Shown here piece after piece: positions 26,170 through 33,596 of a stretch of DNA of 64,000 bases. Position 1 is the stretch's first letter. The number at the start of each line of letters is the position of its first letter. The position numbers and the translations under genes were made by a program. Under the pieces are notes generated by a model. That model searched no databases. It worked only from the letters and a program-made list of their open reading frames with translations, and was not told the origin of the DNA. The stretch comes from Kibdelosporangium philippinense (GTDB lineage: Bacteria; Actinomycetota; Actinomycetes; Mycobacteriales; Pseudonocardiaceae), in assembly GCF_021390435.2 (NCBI RefSeq), contig NZ_JAJVCN010000004.1:2088501-2152500 (forward strand), written 5' to 3'.

Positions 26170-27164
26170 ACCGGGGACTTCGAGCAATCGCTGTGCTGTC
26201 CATTGTCGCGTTGGTCCTGACCGCAGTCACCTACTTGGTCTTCCGGGCTTCGGGCGGACTGCGCTTGACGGTTTACTTCTCTTCTGCTGTCGGGTTGTAT
26301 GAGGGATCGACCGTCCGGGTTCTAGGCGTTCCTGTTGGCACAGTCGATTCGGTTGTCCCAACAGGACGGTTGGTGCGTGTGGAGTTGTCGGTCGATTCCG
26401 CGCGCCCGATCCCGGCTGTGGCATCAGCCGTGGTGGTCGCGCCAAGCCTTGTCAGCGACCGCTTCGTCCAGCTATCGCCTGCCTATGCCGGTGGGACAAA
26501 GATGTCGAGCGGCGCCATGATCCCAGTCGAACGCACGGTCACCCCGGTGGAACTGGACGATCTGTACAAAAGCCTCAGCCAGTTGTCGACCGCGTTGGGC
26601 CCAGATGGCGCGAACTCCAAGGGGGAATTGGCACGGCTGCTGGACGTGATGGCTGCGAACACCAAAGGCAACGGCGCCTTGATCGGCGAGACGATCAAGC
26701 AGTTCGCCGATGCTTCACGAACCTTGGCCGCGGCCAAGGATCAGCTGTTCGGCACAGTGGACGGTCTGCAGCAGTTCACATCTATGTTGGCACGCAACGA
26801 CAACACCGTTGTCCGGTTCACCAACCAACTTCGTGATGTCTCGGCTTCCTTGGCGGCTTCCCGCTTGGACCTCGGCGGCGCCTTGTCTGAGCTAGCGATT
26901 GCTTTGGACCAGGTTCGAGGGTTCGTCAAGGACAATCGGGCTGCCCTTCGGTCCAATGTAGACAAGCTGGTCTCGGTGACTCAGGTGCTCGTTGACCAAC
27001 GGAAGTCGTTGGCTGAAGCGTTGGACACCGCACCGAACGCCGTAATGAACCTGTCCAACGCGATAAACCCATTGACCGGAGCTTTTGAGACCCGAGGGAA
27101 CCTGCTGGAGTTCTTCGATTCCGGTGGCCCGCCTTTGCCGCTGCCGCCGATGGGAGTCCGCTGA
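26166..27164 (+). CDS. mceD: Mce family protein D
   Basis: A 332-residue MCE protein with an N-terminal hydrophobic anchor (about 5-27), the MCE domain (YFSSAVGLYEGSTVRVLGVPVG, VVAPSLVSDRFVQL) and a helical region (about 130-290). It ends in a Pro-rich tail (GGPPLPLPPMGVR). Coupled to mceC by ATGA and to mceE by a one-base overlap. It has no C-terminal Cys, unlike A-C. Confidence 0.94.
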   Translation: MNRGLRAIAVLSIVALVLTAVTYLVFRASGGLRLTVYFSSAVGLYEGSTVRVLGVPVGTVDSVVPTGRLVRVELSVDSARPIPAVASAVVVAPSLVSDRFVQLSPAYAGGTKMSSGAMIPVERTVTPVELDDLYKSLSQLSTALGPDGANSKGELARLLDVMAANTKGNGALIGETIKQFADASRTLAAAKDQLFGTVDGLQQFTSMLARNDNTVVRFTNQLRDVSASLAASRLDLGGALSELAIALDQVRGFVKDNRAALRSNVDKLVSVTQVLVDQRKSLAEALDTAPNAVMNLSNAINPLTGAFETRGNLLEFFDSGGPPLPLPPMGVR

Positions 27165-28222
27165 TGCTTGCCTTCGTCTTGGCATTGATACTGCTCGCGT
27201 CGGGTTGTGGCGCGGGCGGCTTCAACGGCGTCTACAACCTGCCGCTGCCCGGCGGCGCGGACCTCGGCGACAACCCGTATCGCGTTCGAGTGCAGTTCAC
27301 TGATGTCCTAGATCTCGTGCCCCAAGCAGGCGTGAAGGTCAACGATGTGCCCGTCGGCCGCGTCGACTCGATCGATATCGGCGCGGACGGATGGACAGCC
27401 GAAGTCGTGCTCTTGGTCAACAGCGATGTGGTCCTGCCCGCGAACGCTCATGCTTCGGTTCGCCAGTCAAGCCTGCTCGGCGAGAAGTTCGTGGAACTCC
27501 GCGCCCCCAGCTCACCCGTTGGCCGATTCACCGACTCCGACCTGATCCCCGCCACGCGTACAAACCGCAACGCCGAGATCGAAGAGGTCTTCGGCGGGCT
27601 GTCCTTGTTGCTGAACGGCGGCGGAGTCGGCCAGTTCCAGCAGATCGCCCGCGAGGTCAACAATGCGTTGTCCGGCAATGAGACCGGGTTGCGAGCATTG
27701 CTGTCCAACGTGGACCAGTTCATTGGCGAGCTGGACAACCATCGTTCCGAGATCACGCGCGCGCTCACCAGTTTGAATCGGCTCGCAGCGACCGTGGCTT
27801 CGCAACGCGGCCGGATTACAGGTGTCCTTCAGGACTTGGGGCCGGGCATCGACGTGCTTACCCAGCAACGGTCCCAGCTCGTCACCTTGCTCAAGTCCCT
27901 CGACCGGCTGTCACAGGTGGCGGTGTCCACGGTTCATCGGTCGCGGGATGACATCGTGGCCGATTTGAAGGCGCTCGCCCCGACCTTGCGCGCGCTGGCT
28001 TCGGCGGGCGAGAAACTCCCGCAGTCGTTCGAGCTGCTGTTGACGTATCCGTTCACCGATGTCGCGGCGCAGGCGATCAAGGGCGACTACCTGAACGTCT
28101 TCATCGGCTTGGCGCCCCCGGCGACCGCCCCAGACCCGGTCGCCCCAGCCGTGCCCCTGCGGCCGATGGATCCCCCAGTCCACGCAACCCCGACAAACCC
28201 CGCCATCCAGGGGAGCCCCTGA
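27164..28222 (+). CDS. mceE: Mce family lipoprotein E
   Basis: A 352-residue lipoprotein, as expected for the fifth Mce position (LprK-like). The signal peptide ends in the lipobox LLASGC at about residue 17. The MCE domain (DLVPQAGVKVNDVPVGRVDSI; VRQSSLLGEKFVEL) is followed by a helical region and a Pro-rich C-terminus (PPATAPDPVAPAVP, then PTNPAIQGSP). Lipid anchoring to the outer face of the membrane is predicted. Its last codons belong to the first unit of the tandem repeat that separates it from mceF. Confidence 0.94.
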   Translation: MLAFVLALILLASGCGAGGFNGVYNLPLPGGADLGDNPYRVRVQFTDVLDLVPQAGVKVNDVPVGRVDSIDIGADGWTAEVVLLVNSDVVLPANAHASVRQSSLLGEKFVELRAPSSPVGRFTDSDLIPATRTNRNAEIEEVFGGLSLLLNGGGVGQFQQIAREVNNALSGNETGLRALLSNVDQFIGELDNHRSEITRALTSLNRLAATVASQRGRITGVLQDLGPGIDVLTQQRSQLVTLLKSLDRLSQVAVSTVHRSRDDIVADLKALAPTLRALASAGEKLPQSFELLLTYPFTDVAAQAIKGDYLNVFIGLAPPATAPDPVAPAVPLRPMDPPVHATPTNPAIQGSP

Positions 28223-28249
28223 TTTCTACGTTACCGGAGGGATACGACA

Positions 28250-28369
28250 GTGCTGAGTTTTCGCGAGCCGGGCCCGATGCTCGGACAGCGGGCAGCGTTG
28301 ACCGCAACGGCATTTCGGCCCGGGGAACCCCCTGATTTCTACGTTACCCGAGGGGTACGACAATGCTGA
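28250..28369 (+). CDS. Putative 39-residue micro-ORF in the mce repeat, copy 1
   Basis: A GTG preceded by CCGGAGGGATACGACA opens a 39-codon frame beginning MLSFREPGPMLGQRAALTAT and ending GVRQC. Its stop overlaps the ATG of the next micro-ORF by seven bases. The peptide is basic, with no signal or membrane segment. The ribosome site is stronger than those of many neighbours, and the second copy keeps both the frame and the site. Translation is plausible but unproven; it may equally be a decayed duplicate of a start region. Confidence 0.35.
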   Translation: MLSFREPGPMLGQRAALTATAFRPGEPPDFYVTRGVRQC

Positions 28370-28449
28370 GTCTTCGCAGGCCAGGCTCAATGCTCGAGCA
28401 GCGGGCAGCACTGACCGCAACAGCAATTCGCCCGGGGGGACCCCCTTGA
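28363..28449 (+). CDS. Putative 28-residue micro-ORF in the mce repeat, copy 2
   Basis: An ATG after CCGAGGGGTACGACA opens a 28-codon frame beginning MLSLRRPGSMLEQRAALTAT, about 75 percent identical to copy 1 over its length. It ends earlier because of a TGA at the GGGG..CCCC junction. Differences between the two copies include several third-position changes, which hints at, but does not prove, coding constraint. Confidence 0.35.
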   Translation: MLSLRRPGSMLEQRAALTATAIRPGGPP

Positions 28450-28491
28450 TTTCACGTTACCGGAGGGGTCTGACAATTTCGGAGGCTGGCA

Positions 28492-29619
28492 GTGCTGACC
28501 AGGCGGATCAAGGTGCAGGTGGCGATCTTCATCGTGATCGCCCTTGTCGGCGTGAGCTATGTGGGCGCCAGCTATGCGGGCCTCGACCAGCTCTTCGGCG
28601 GGCGGGGCATGGTTGTCACCGCGAAAATGCCGGAGTCCGGCGGCCTCTTCACCAACTCCGAGGTCACTTACCGAGGTGTGCGCGTCGGCCGCGTCGGGCC
28701 GATGCGGCTGAGTGATGACGGCATCGAGGCCGAACTCCGCCTCGAACCCGGCGCGCCCGACATCCCTGCTGACCTTGTGGCGGTGGTGGCGAACAGGTCC
28801 GCGGTCGGTGAGCAGTACATCGACCTCAGGCCGCGCCGCGACGACGGTCCGTATCTCAAGAACGGCACGGTGATCACCGGCGTGCAACTGCCGATGCCCG
28901 TGCAGACCGTGCTGTCCGATTTGGACGGTTTGATTGCCTCGGTGCCGATCGAGTCGCTGCAAACTGTCGTCGACGAGATGAGCGACGCCTTCCGAGGTCG
29001 AGGCGCCGACCTGCAGAACCTGCTGGACAACCAAGGCGAGTTCGTCCAGACAGCCAAGCAATTCCTGCCGCAGACGCATCGGCTGATCGACGACGGCGGT
29101 GCGGTTCTGCAGACCCAGCAAGAACTGTCGTCGTCGATCAAAGGGTTCAGCCAGGATGCGCAGCTGCTGGCCGAGCAGCTCAAGAAGTCCGACGGGGACC
29201 TGCGCAAGCTGATCAAAGCGACGCCTGAAGTCTCTGCCGAGGTCAGCGGGTTGCTCAAAGAATCGGGTACGGGCATTGGCGTCATTCTCGCGAACCTGTT
29301 GACGCCCGCGCAGATCTTCGCGATGCGCGGCGACGCGTTCGAGCAATTGCTTGGTACGTATCCGAAGGCTGTCAGCGACGGGTATCGCGTGATCGGGTCC
29401 GATGGGTCGACGAACACAGCGCTGGTCCTCAACTTCAACAACCCGCCGCCATGCCGTGCTGGCTATGAGGGCACGCAATATCGGCCGGGCAAGGTCGTCG
29501 ATCCGGGGCCGTTCAACACCGGCGCCCGATGCACCTTGCCGCGCGGGAATCCGAGTTCGGTGCGTGGTTCACAGAACGCACCCACCAGCCTGATCGAAGT
29601 TCTTGGAGGTGTCCGGTGA
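28492..29619 (+). CDS. mceF: Mce family protein F
   Basis: The sixth MCE protein, 375 residues. N-terminal membrane anchor (about 6-28), MCE domain (about 38-118; GLFTNSEVTYRGVRVGRVG, VANRSAVGEQYIDL), helical region (about 130-265) with many Gln, and a C-terminus with two Cys (PPPCRAGYEG, GARCTLPRG). The GTG at 28492 is preceded by TTCGGAGGCTGGCA. Unlike the other mce genes it does not overlap its upstream neighbour but follows the tandem repeat. Its stop overlaps the next GTG. Confidence 0.94.
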   Translation: MLTRRIKVQVAIFIVIALVGVSYVGASYAGLDQLFGGRGMVVTAKMPESGGLFTNSEVTYRGVRVGRVGPMRLSDDGIEAELRLEPGAPDIPADLVAVVANRSAVGEQYIDLRPRRDDGPYLKNGTVITGVQLPMPVQTVLSDLDGLIASVPIESLQTVVDEMSDAFRGRGADLQNLLDNQGEFVQTAKQFLPQTHRLIDDGGAVLQTQQELSSSIKGFSQDAQLLAEQLKKSDGDLRKLIKATPEVSAEVSGLLKESGTGIGVILANLLTPAQIFAMRGDAFEQLLGTYPKAVSDGYRVIGSDGSTNTALVLNFNNPPPCRAGYEGTQYRPGKVVDPGPFNTGARCTLPRGNPSSVRGSQNAPTSLIEVLGGVR

Positions 29620-30098
29620 AGGTATTCGCCATCGTCCTGGTGGTCGCGGCCGCCGCGTTCGCCGGGTGGTTCGGGTGGGAGTGGGCGCGTGCGACCGACA
29701 GCGCCGACGAGTACACCGAAACCAGACAGGAAGTGCTGCGTGCTGGCGAGCAGGGCATCGCCAATCTGACCACTTTGGACTATCAGCGGGTTGATGAAGG
29801 CTTGGACCGCTGGATCGAGTCGTCGACCGGGACGTTGCGCGACAGTTTGCGGCAGAGCCGGGATGACAGCCGCAAGCGCCTTGAGGAAGGCAAGTCCACG
29901 ACCGTCGGCAAGGTTGTGGACGCGGCCGTGACCGAGTTCGACCAGGAGAACGCCCAGGTCATTGCTGCTGTCGAGGTCACGGTGACGCCTGCAGGCAGCG
30001 AACCGGTGGTCAAGCGCAACAGGTTTGAGGCTGGGCTGAGCCGGACCGAGTCCGGCTGGAAGCTCAGCTCATTGCGGGCAGTGGAGGTAGGGACATGA
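29616..30098 (+). CDS. Mce-associated membrane protein 1
   Basis: A 160-residue protein with one N-terminal transmembrane helix (VFAIVLVVAAAAFAGWFGW) and a soluble domain of the Mas/Mce-associated type (about 35-160). That domain has TTLDYQRVDEGLDRWIESSTGTL and a final beta-strand block SGWKLSSLRAV. Such proteins stabilise Mce complexes in mycobacteria. The GTG at 29616 overlaps the mceF stop; the longer open frame from 29529 is inside mceF. Confidence 0.88.
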   Translation: MKVFAIVLVVAAAAFAGWFGWEWARATDSADEYTETRQEVLRAGEQGIANLTTLDYQRVDEGLDRWIESSTGTLRDSLRQSRDDSRKRLEEGKSTTVGKVVDAAVTEFDQENAQVIAAVEVTVTPAGSEPVVKRNRFEAGLSRTESGWKLSSLRAVEVGT

Positions 30099-30913
30099 GG
30101 GTGAAACAGCGACCGGTTCGTCGGCCCAAGGTCGCTGGCCGGAATCGCCCGACGGCACGGCAAGCATCGGAACGCCAAGGCGAAGTGGACGCGGTTGAGG
30201 GTGGCCACGCGGCGGGCCAAGGCGAAGTGGCCCGAGCTCCCGGGCTTGATGGCCCTGTGACCCACGGTCACGCGGCGGATGAACGGGAGGCGGTCGGAGC
30301 TACGGGGCGCGATGTCCTTGCGAGTGATGGCCGAGGAAATGCCGTGAAGCGAGGCGGAGGAGCTGCTGGGCTTGATGGCTCTGTGGGTGAGGCGGAAGCA
30401 TCAGAGCATCGGGGCCACCATCAGGTTCAAACCCTCGAACCTCGGTCTGCATTCCCTTGGGTCCTCGTCATCGCTGCCGCCGTACTGGTCGGCTTGGGTG
30501 TGTTTTTCCTGGTCAAGGCGCAGTCCGCTGACTCTGGCCGCCACACCCAGGCCATGACCGAGGTGAACGGCCAGGTCAAGGCCGGGTTGGAGAAGATCTT
30601 CTCCTTCAGCTACGACAATCTCGACACGACCGGCGCGCACGACGTCCTTGCCGGGCAGGCGGTCAGCGAGTACGACAAGCTGATCGAGCAGGTTCGCGCC
30701 CAGGCTCCAGCGCAGAAACTCGTCCTGGCTACCCGCGTGACCACCACCGGCGTGAAGTCGGTCGATGGCGATAAGGCCGAGCTTCTCGTGTTCCTCGATC
30801 AGGTTGCGACTCGGGTTGATACCGGTAAGACCAATGGCTCTGCTGCCGCGCTGAGTGTTACCGCCGAGAAACAGAATGGAGGCTGGAAAATCGTCTCCCT
30901 TGTCCCGCGTTAA
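30095..30913 (+). CDS. Mce-associated membrane protein 2 with long hydrophilic N-terminus
   Basis: A 272-residue protein. The C-terminal part matches Mce-associated proteins: one transmembrane helix (about 120-141, FPWVLVIAAAVLVGLGVFF) and a domain with SFSYDNLDTTGAHDVLAGQAV and WKIVSLVPR. The first 115 residues are unusual: hydrophilic, low in aromatic residues, with Gly/Ala/Glu/Arg-rich quasi-repeats (GLDGPV, GLDGSV). This cytoplasmic tail looks disordered. It overlaps the previous gene by ATGA and ends one base before the terminator stem begins. Confidence 0.83.
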   Translation: MRVKQRPVRRPKVAGRNRPTARQASERQGEVDAVEGGHAAGQGEVARAPGLDGPVTHGHAADEREAVGATGRDVLASDGRGNAVKRGGGAAGLDGSVGEAEASEHRGHHQVQTLEPRSAFPWVLVIAAAVLVGLGVFFLVKAQSADSGRHTQAMTEVNGQVKAGLEKIFSFSYDNLDTTGAHDVLAGQAVSEYDKLIEQVRAQAPAQKLVLATRVTTTGVKSVDGDKAELLVFLDQVATRVDTGKTNGSAAALSVTAEKQNGGWKIVSLVPR

Positions 30914-30954
30914 AAGCCTCGTGGTCGCCGTCGGGGGGCGTCCACGAGGCTTTT
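30912..30954. terminator. Bidirectional rho-independent terminator of the mce operon
   Basis: A 13-base perfect stem AAAAGCCTCGTGG / CCACGAGGCTTTT with a 17-base loop follows the last mce-associated gene; its stop codon TAA merges with the stem. The A-run on one side and the T-run on the other serve both the plus-strand operon and the convergent gene ending at 30962. Confidence 0.9.
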
Positions 30955-30961
30955 CTTCACC

Positions 30962-31549
30962 CTACCACTTGATGGCGAGGGTGAGTCCCAATGAGTTTCC
31001 TGGTCCTGGGATCAGACCGTTCAGAACCAGGGTTGACAGGCCGCAGTCCGTGAATTCCGGAATTGTGTACGACGCCGCCGTCAGGTCTCCGCCTTCCAGC
31101 GGGTTGAAGCCGGGTTCGGAGTTCAGGTCTATCGACGCTGGCTTTCCTGTCCGGCAGTTGTCTCCGACGAACAGCGGGAAGCCGACCGCTTTCACCTCTG
31201 TCAGGCGGATGATCACGTCCGCGTGTGCGGCCACCGCGCCGTCGGTTATCGTTCCGGTTACCTTTCCGACCTGCTGCATCGTCACTGTCGCGGTCGTGGG
31301 GAAGACTCCGAAGATCTTGAAGCTGCCCTGCGTCGGCGGCAGGTGCATGTCCGCGGTGAACCGGCCGGTCGCTCCTTCGAGGTCGGCCACGAGCCAGCCA
31401 GGGCCCAATGGCAGGGTCGCGTTCAGTTTCTTGATTGTCGACGAGCCCTTGGTGATGTCGTAGGTGAACACTGGATCGGCGGCCGCTGTCCCGGCTCCGA
31501 GCATCGTTGCCGTCAGGACGATCGCGCCGATCGACGCGGGTCTGAGCAT
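30962..31549 (-). CDS. Secreted protein related to the Mce-operon leader
   Basis: A 195-residue exported protein (signal peptide about 1-24, cleavage after AAA). The mature part resembles the C-terminal half of the protein at 20111-21394: FTYDITKGSSTIKKLNATLPLGPG, VFPTTATVTMQQVGKVTG and STLVLNGLIPGPGNSLGL align with its counterparts in the same order. Two Cys (DNCRTGK, TDCGLS) probably pair. It lies convergent to the operon end. The shared domain and the shared upstream palindrome suggest one regulon. Function unknown. Confidence 0.82.
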   Translation of the reverse strand: MLRPASIGAIVLTATMLGAGTAAADPVFTYDITKGSSTIKKLNATLPLGPGWLVADLEGATGRFTADMHLPPTQGSFKIFGVFPTTATVTMQQVGKVTGTITDGAVAAHADVIIRLTEVKAVGFPLFVGDNCRTGKPASIDLNSEPGFNPLEGGDLTAASYTIPEFTDCGLSTLVLNGLIPGPGNSLGLTLAIKW

Positions 31550-31601
31550 GGGTCGATCTCCTTGTCGAAAATCGCACTCCTCAGGTTCGTGAAAATAAAC
31601 C

Positions 31602-31613
31602 TACTCGCGAGTA
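31602..31613. promoter_or_regulatory. Perfect palindrome TACTCGCGAGTA upstream of the secreted gene
   Basis: A 12-base perfect dyad about 53 bases before the ATG at 31549. Similar in sequence to TACTCGGCGGTA (18810-18821) before the mce leader gene. TetR-type lipid regulators often bind sites of this form, so it is a candidate operator. Confidence 0.45.
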
Positions 31614-31671
31614 CATTGCGCCACAAGATGTGCCGCGACAAGGCAAAGGAATTATCATTGAGGTGCGGGTT

Positions 31672-32256
31672 TTACTGCTTTGGCCTCGCGCGGATGTGCA
31701 TTTTCTCGCCTTGCCTGCCGAACAGGCTCAGAATTTCGACCGGGCGCCGGTCCGCGCTGCCGAACCAATGCGGCAGCCGGGTGTCGAACTCGGCCGCTTC
31801 GCCCGTCTTGAGGATCACGTCCTTGTCCGCCAACAACATCCTGAGCTGTCCGGATAGGACATACAGCCATTCGTAGCCCTCGTGGGTGACCATGTTCGGC
31901 TCGCAGCGCTCCCCGGGCAGGATCATCTTGTACGCCTGCAGGCCGCCTGGCTGTTTGGTCAGCGGCAGGATGGTGACGTAGCTGCCGTCGTGCTGCTTCA
32001 TTCGGCGCGGCGCGATGCGGACGCGCGGGTCGCCGACTTCCGGCGCGCCGACGAGTTCGTCGAGCGGCACCTGGTGGGCTTGGGCGATGGGCAGGAGCAG
32101 CTCAAGGCTGGGTTTTCGCAGGCCCGACTCGAGCCTGGACAGCGTGCTCTTCGAGATGCCCGTGACCGCCGCGAGCTCGGTCAGCGTAACGCCGCGTTCG
32201 GTGCGGACGCGCTTGAGGCGCGGCCCGACCTCGGCCAGGGTTTCCGCGAGTTCCAT
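31672..32256 (-). CDS. XRE-family regulator with cupin domain
   Basis: A 194-residue regulator. The N-terminal helix-turn-helix spans about 10-65 (LKRVRTERGVTLTELAAVTGIS, then KSTLSRLESGLRKPSLELL) and the C-terminal cupin about 95-188 (MVTHEGYEWLYVLSGQ, FDTRLPHWFG). Such proteins sense small metabolites or respond to stress. The frame is open to 32295, but the ATG at 32256 starts the domain. It is divergent from the flavoprotein gene and shares a 68-base control region with it, which suggests local control (inference). Confidence 0.9.
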   Translation of the reverse strand: MELAETLAEVGPRLKRVRTERGVTLTELAAVTGISKSTLSRLESGLRKPSLELLLPIAQAHQVPLDELVGAPEVGDPRVRIAPRRMKQHDGSYVTILPLTKQPGGLQAYKMILPGERCEPNMVTHEGYEWLYVLSGQLRMLLADKDVILKTGEAAEFDTRLPHWFGSADRRPVEILSLFGRQGEKMHIRARPKQ

Positions 32257-32266
32257 GGCTCCCAGT

Positions 32267-32283
32267 GTTGCAGAAATGGCAAC
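32267..32283. promoter_or_regulatory. Inverted repeat in the divergent XRE/flavoprotein control region
   Basis: GTTGC-AGAAATG-GCAAC (five-base arms) lies 11 bases from the regulator start and 41 from the flavoprotein start. It overlaps a second short dyad CAAC-AAAA-GTTG. Candidate operator for the XRE-cupin protein. Confidence 0.4.
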
Positions 32284-32324
32284 AAAAGTTGTCATGATGG
32301 CATCCTGCTGGGCAACCTCGCCGT

Positions 32325-33206
32325 ATGACTACCTATGACGTCGTTGTGATCGGGGCCGGTGTGGCCGGCCTCAACGCTGCCCTGGTGCTGACCAGGGCCC
32401 GCCGATCGGTCCTCGTTGTGGACTCTGGCCAGCCGCGCAACGCGCCCGCTGCGCACTCCCACGGCTTCCTGACCAGGGACGGCGTTCCGCCAAGCGAGCT
32501 CTACGCACTCGGGCGCAAGGAGGTGGAAGGATACGGCGGCGAGTTCATCGATGGCGAAGTCACCGCGATCACCCGTGGGTTCACTGTGGACCTTGCCGAC
32601 GGCACGAAACTCAAGGCGCGCAGGGTCTTGGTCGCGACCGGTCTGCGCGACGAACTGCCCGACATCCCGGGATTGGCTGAGCGGTGGGGCAAGGACGCGA
32701 TCGCCTGCCCGTACTGCCATGGATACGAGTTCGCGGATCGGCCGATCGGCGTACTCCACGACGCCAATCACGCGTTGCTGCTGCGGCAATGGTCGTCGGA
32801 TATCGTCTTCGTCACGCCGACCAAGGACATCCCGGAACGGCTGAAGCTGGAAGCGCGAGGCATCCGGATCGTCGAGGGCACGGTGAGTGGGCTGCTGGTC
32901 GAGGACGACCGGCTGCGCGGCGTCGAGCTGACCGATGGCCGTTGCGTCCCAACGGAAGCAGTGTTTCTGAGGCCGAACTTCGTGGCACGGGACGAGTTCC
33001 TGAAACCGCTCGGCTACGACCCGGCGCTCACCGGATTTGCTGGCAAGACCAATGTTGACGGCATCTGGGTGGCAGGCAACGTCGGAAACATGATGGCCAA
33101 CTTGATCAGCTCGGCGGCCGAAGGGTCGACCGCGGCCGCGATGATCAACTCCGACCTTGTGCAAGCCGACACCAACGACGCACCTGTATCACTCGTGAGT
33201 GGTTAG
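32325..33206 (+). CDS. Thioredoxin-reductase-like NAD(P)/FAD-dependent oxidoreductase
   Basis: A 293-residue class II flavoprotein. The FAD dinucleotide-binding motif is GAGVAGLNAALVL at the N-terminus, the redox pair is in ACPYCHGYEF (CxxC, about residue 128) and the second FAD motif is VAGNVGNMMANLISSAAEG near the C-terminus. CPYCHG rather than CATC marks the stand-alone oxidoreductase branch, so it need not act on thioredoxin. Small-molecule dithiols or a disulfide-forming reaction are options. The last codons (SLVSG, TAG) are supplied by copy 2 of the dispersed palindrome, so its C-terminus may have been reshaped by that repeat. Confidence 0.9.
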   Translation: MTTYDVVVIGAGVAGLNAALVLTRARRSVLVVDSGQPRNAPAAHSHGFLTRDGVPPSELYALGRKEVEGYGGEFIDGEVTAITRGFTVDLADGTKLKARRVLVATGLRDELPDIPGLAERWGKDAIACPYCHGYEFADRPIGVLHDANHALLLRQWSSDIVFVTPTKDIPERLKLEARGIRIVEGTVSGLLVEDDRLRGVELTDGRCVPTEAVFLRPNFVARDEFLKPLGYDPALTGFAGKTNVDGIWVAGNVGNMMANLISSAAEGSTAAAMINSDLVQADTNDAPVSLVSG

Positions 33207-33236
33207 CAGGGTTAGAACACGACTAACCACTCACGA
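33192..33236. repeat. Dispersed palindrome, copy 2
   Basis: Arms TCGTGAGTGGTTAG (33193-33206) and CTAACCACTCACGA (33223-33236), centre containing GTTAGAAC. It overlaps the stop codon of the flavoprotein gene. The outermost pair and part of the inner stem are lost compared with copy 1. Confidence 0.93.
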
Positions 33237-33354
33237 AGGACTAGCTGGGGTTATGTGTCACTTTGCGGGATGACAGTGGGTCGTTCCCGCGAAGGATGTG
33301 GCAGTACTGGCTTTCGCACTAGCTTTCCAGTGGATTTTCCACGAGGGGAGAACG

Positions 33355-33585
33355 ATGCGAAGATCTTTGCCGGTGCTGCTCGCGGCCGTCGCGGTGGGAG
33401 CGGAAGATCTCCTACACAAGTGGGGCGTATGGAAGTTATCTCGGTGCTGTCTACGCGACGATGTTTCCTGACAAGACCGATCGGTTCGTCATCGACTTTG
33501 CGCGATCCGCGAAGCAAACCGGTTCCTGGCAACGGGTGTGCTTCCCGCGCGGGACATGTTCTGTGAACCAGACCCAGTTTCATGA
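33355..33585 (+). pseudogene. Gutted paralogue of the downstream alpha/beta hydrolase
   Basis: After GAGGGGAG, the ATG at 33355 starts a signal-peptide remnant (MRRSLPVLLAAVAV). The sequence then jumps to a segment matching the nucleophile region of the next gene: KISYTSGAYGSYLGAVYATM lies in a shifted frame and corresponds to its KISYNSGSYGSYLGAVYATM. A second jump, after FVID, leads to a C-terminal piece (ANRFLATGVLPARDMFCEPD) matching its HRFLETGVLPARDMFCKPD. Two internal deletions of about 560 and 700 bases, relative to the intact paralogue, explain the layout. Its TGA overlaps the spacer of the next gene. It keeps promoter-proximal sequence and ribosome site, and it is no longer a functional hydrolase. 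Confidence 0.85.
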
Positions 33586-33596
33586 GGGGTGAACGA

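Larger units (their letters stand above)
28211..28491 (+). repeat. Tandem repeat of about 113 bases between mceE and mceF
   Basis: Three units share GGGG..CCCC(C)TGA, then GATTTCTACGTTACC, then a Shine-Dalgarno-like GGAGGG. They start at about 28211, 28322 and 28434. Units 1 and 2 continue with a start codon and a short ORF of the same family; unit 3 is truncated and runs into the start of mceF (GTGCTGACC, like GTGCTGAGT in unit 1). The GGGG..CCCC segment can fold into a small hairpin after each stop codon. This is the only sizeable gap inside an otherwise fully overlapping operon. Confidence 0.85.

Noticed and set aside
32325..33206. Flavoprotein as a gliotoxin/holomycin-type dithiol oxidase of a natural-product cluster
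   Set aside because: No NRPS, glutathione transferase or disulfide-natural-product gene is present; only the general family can be supported.
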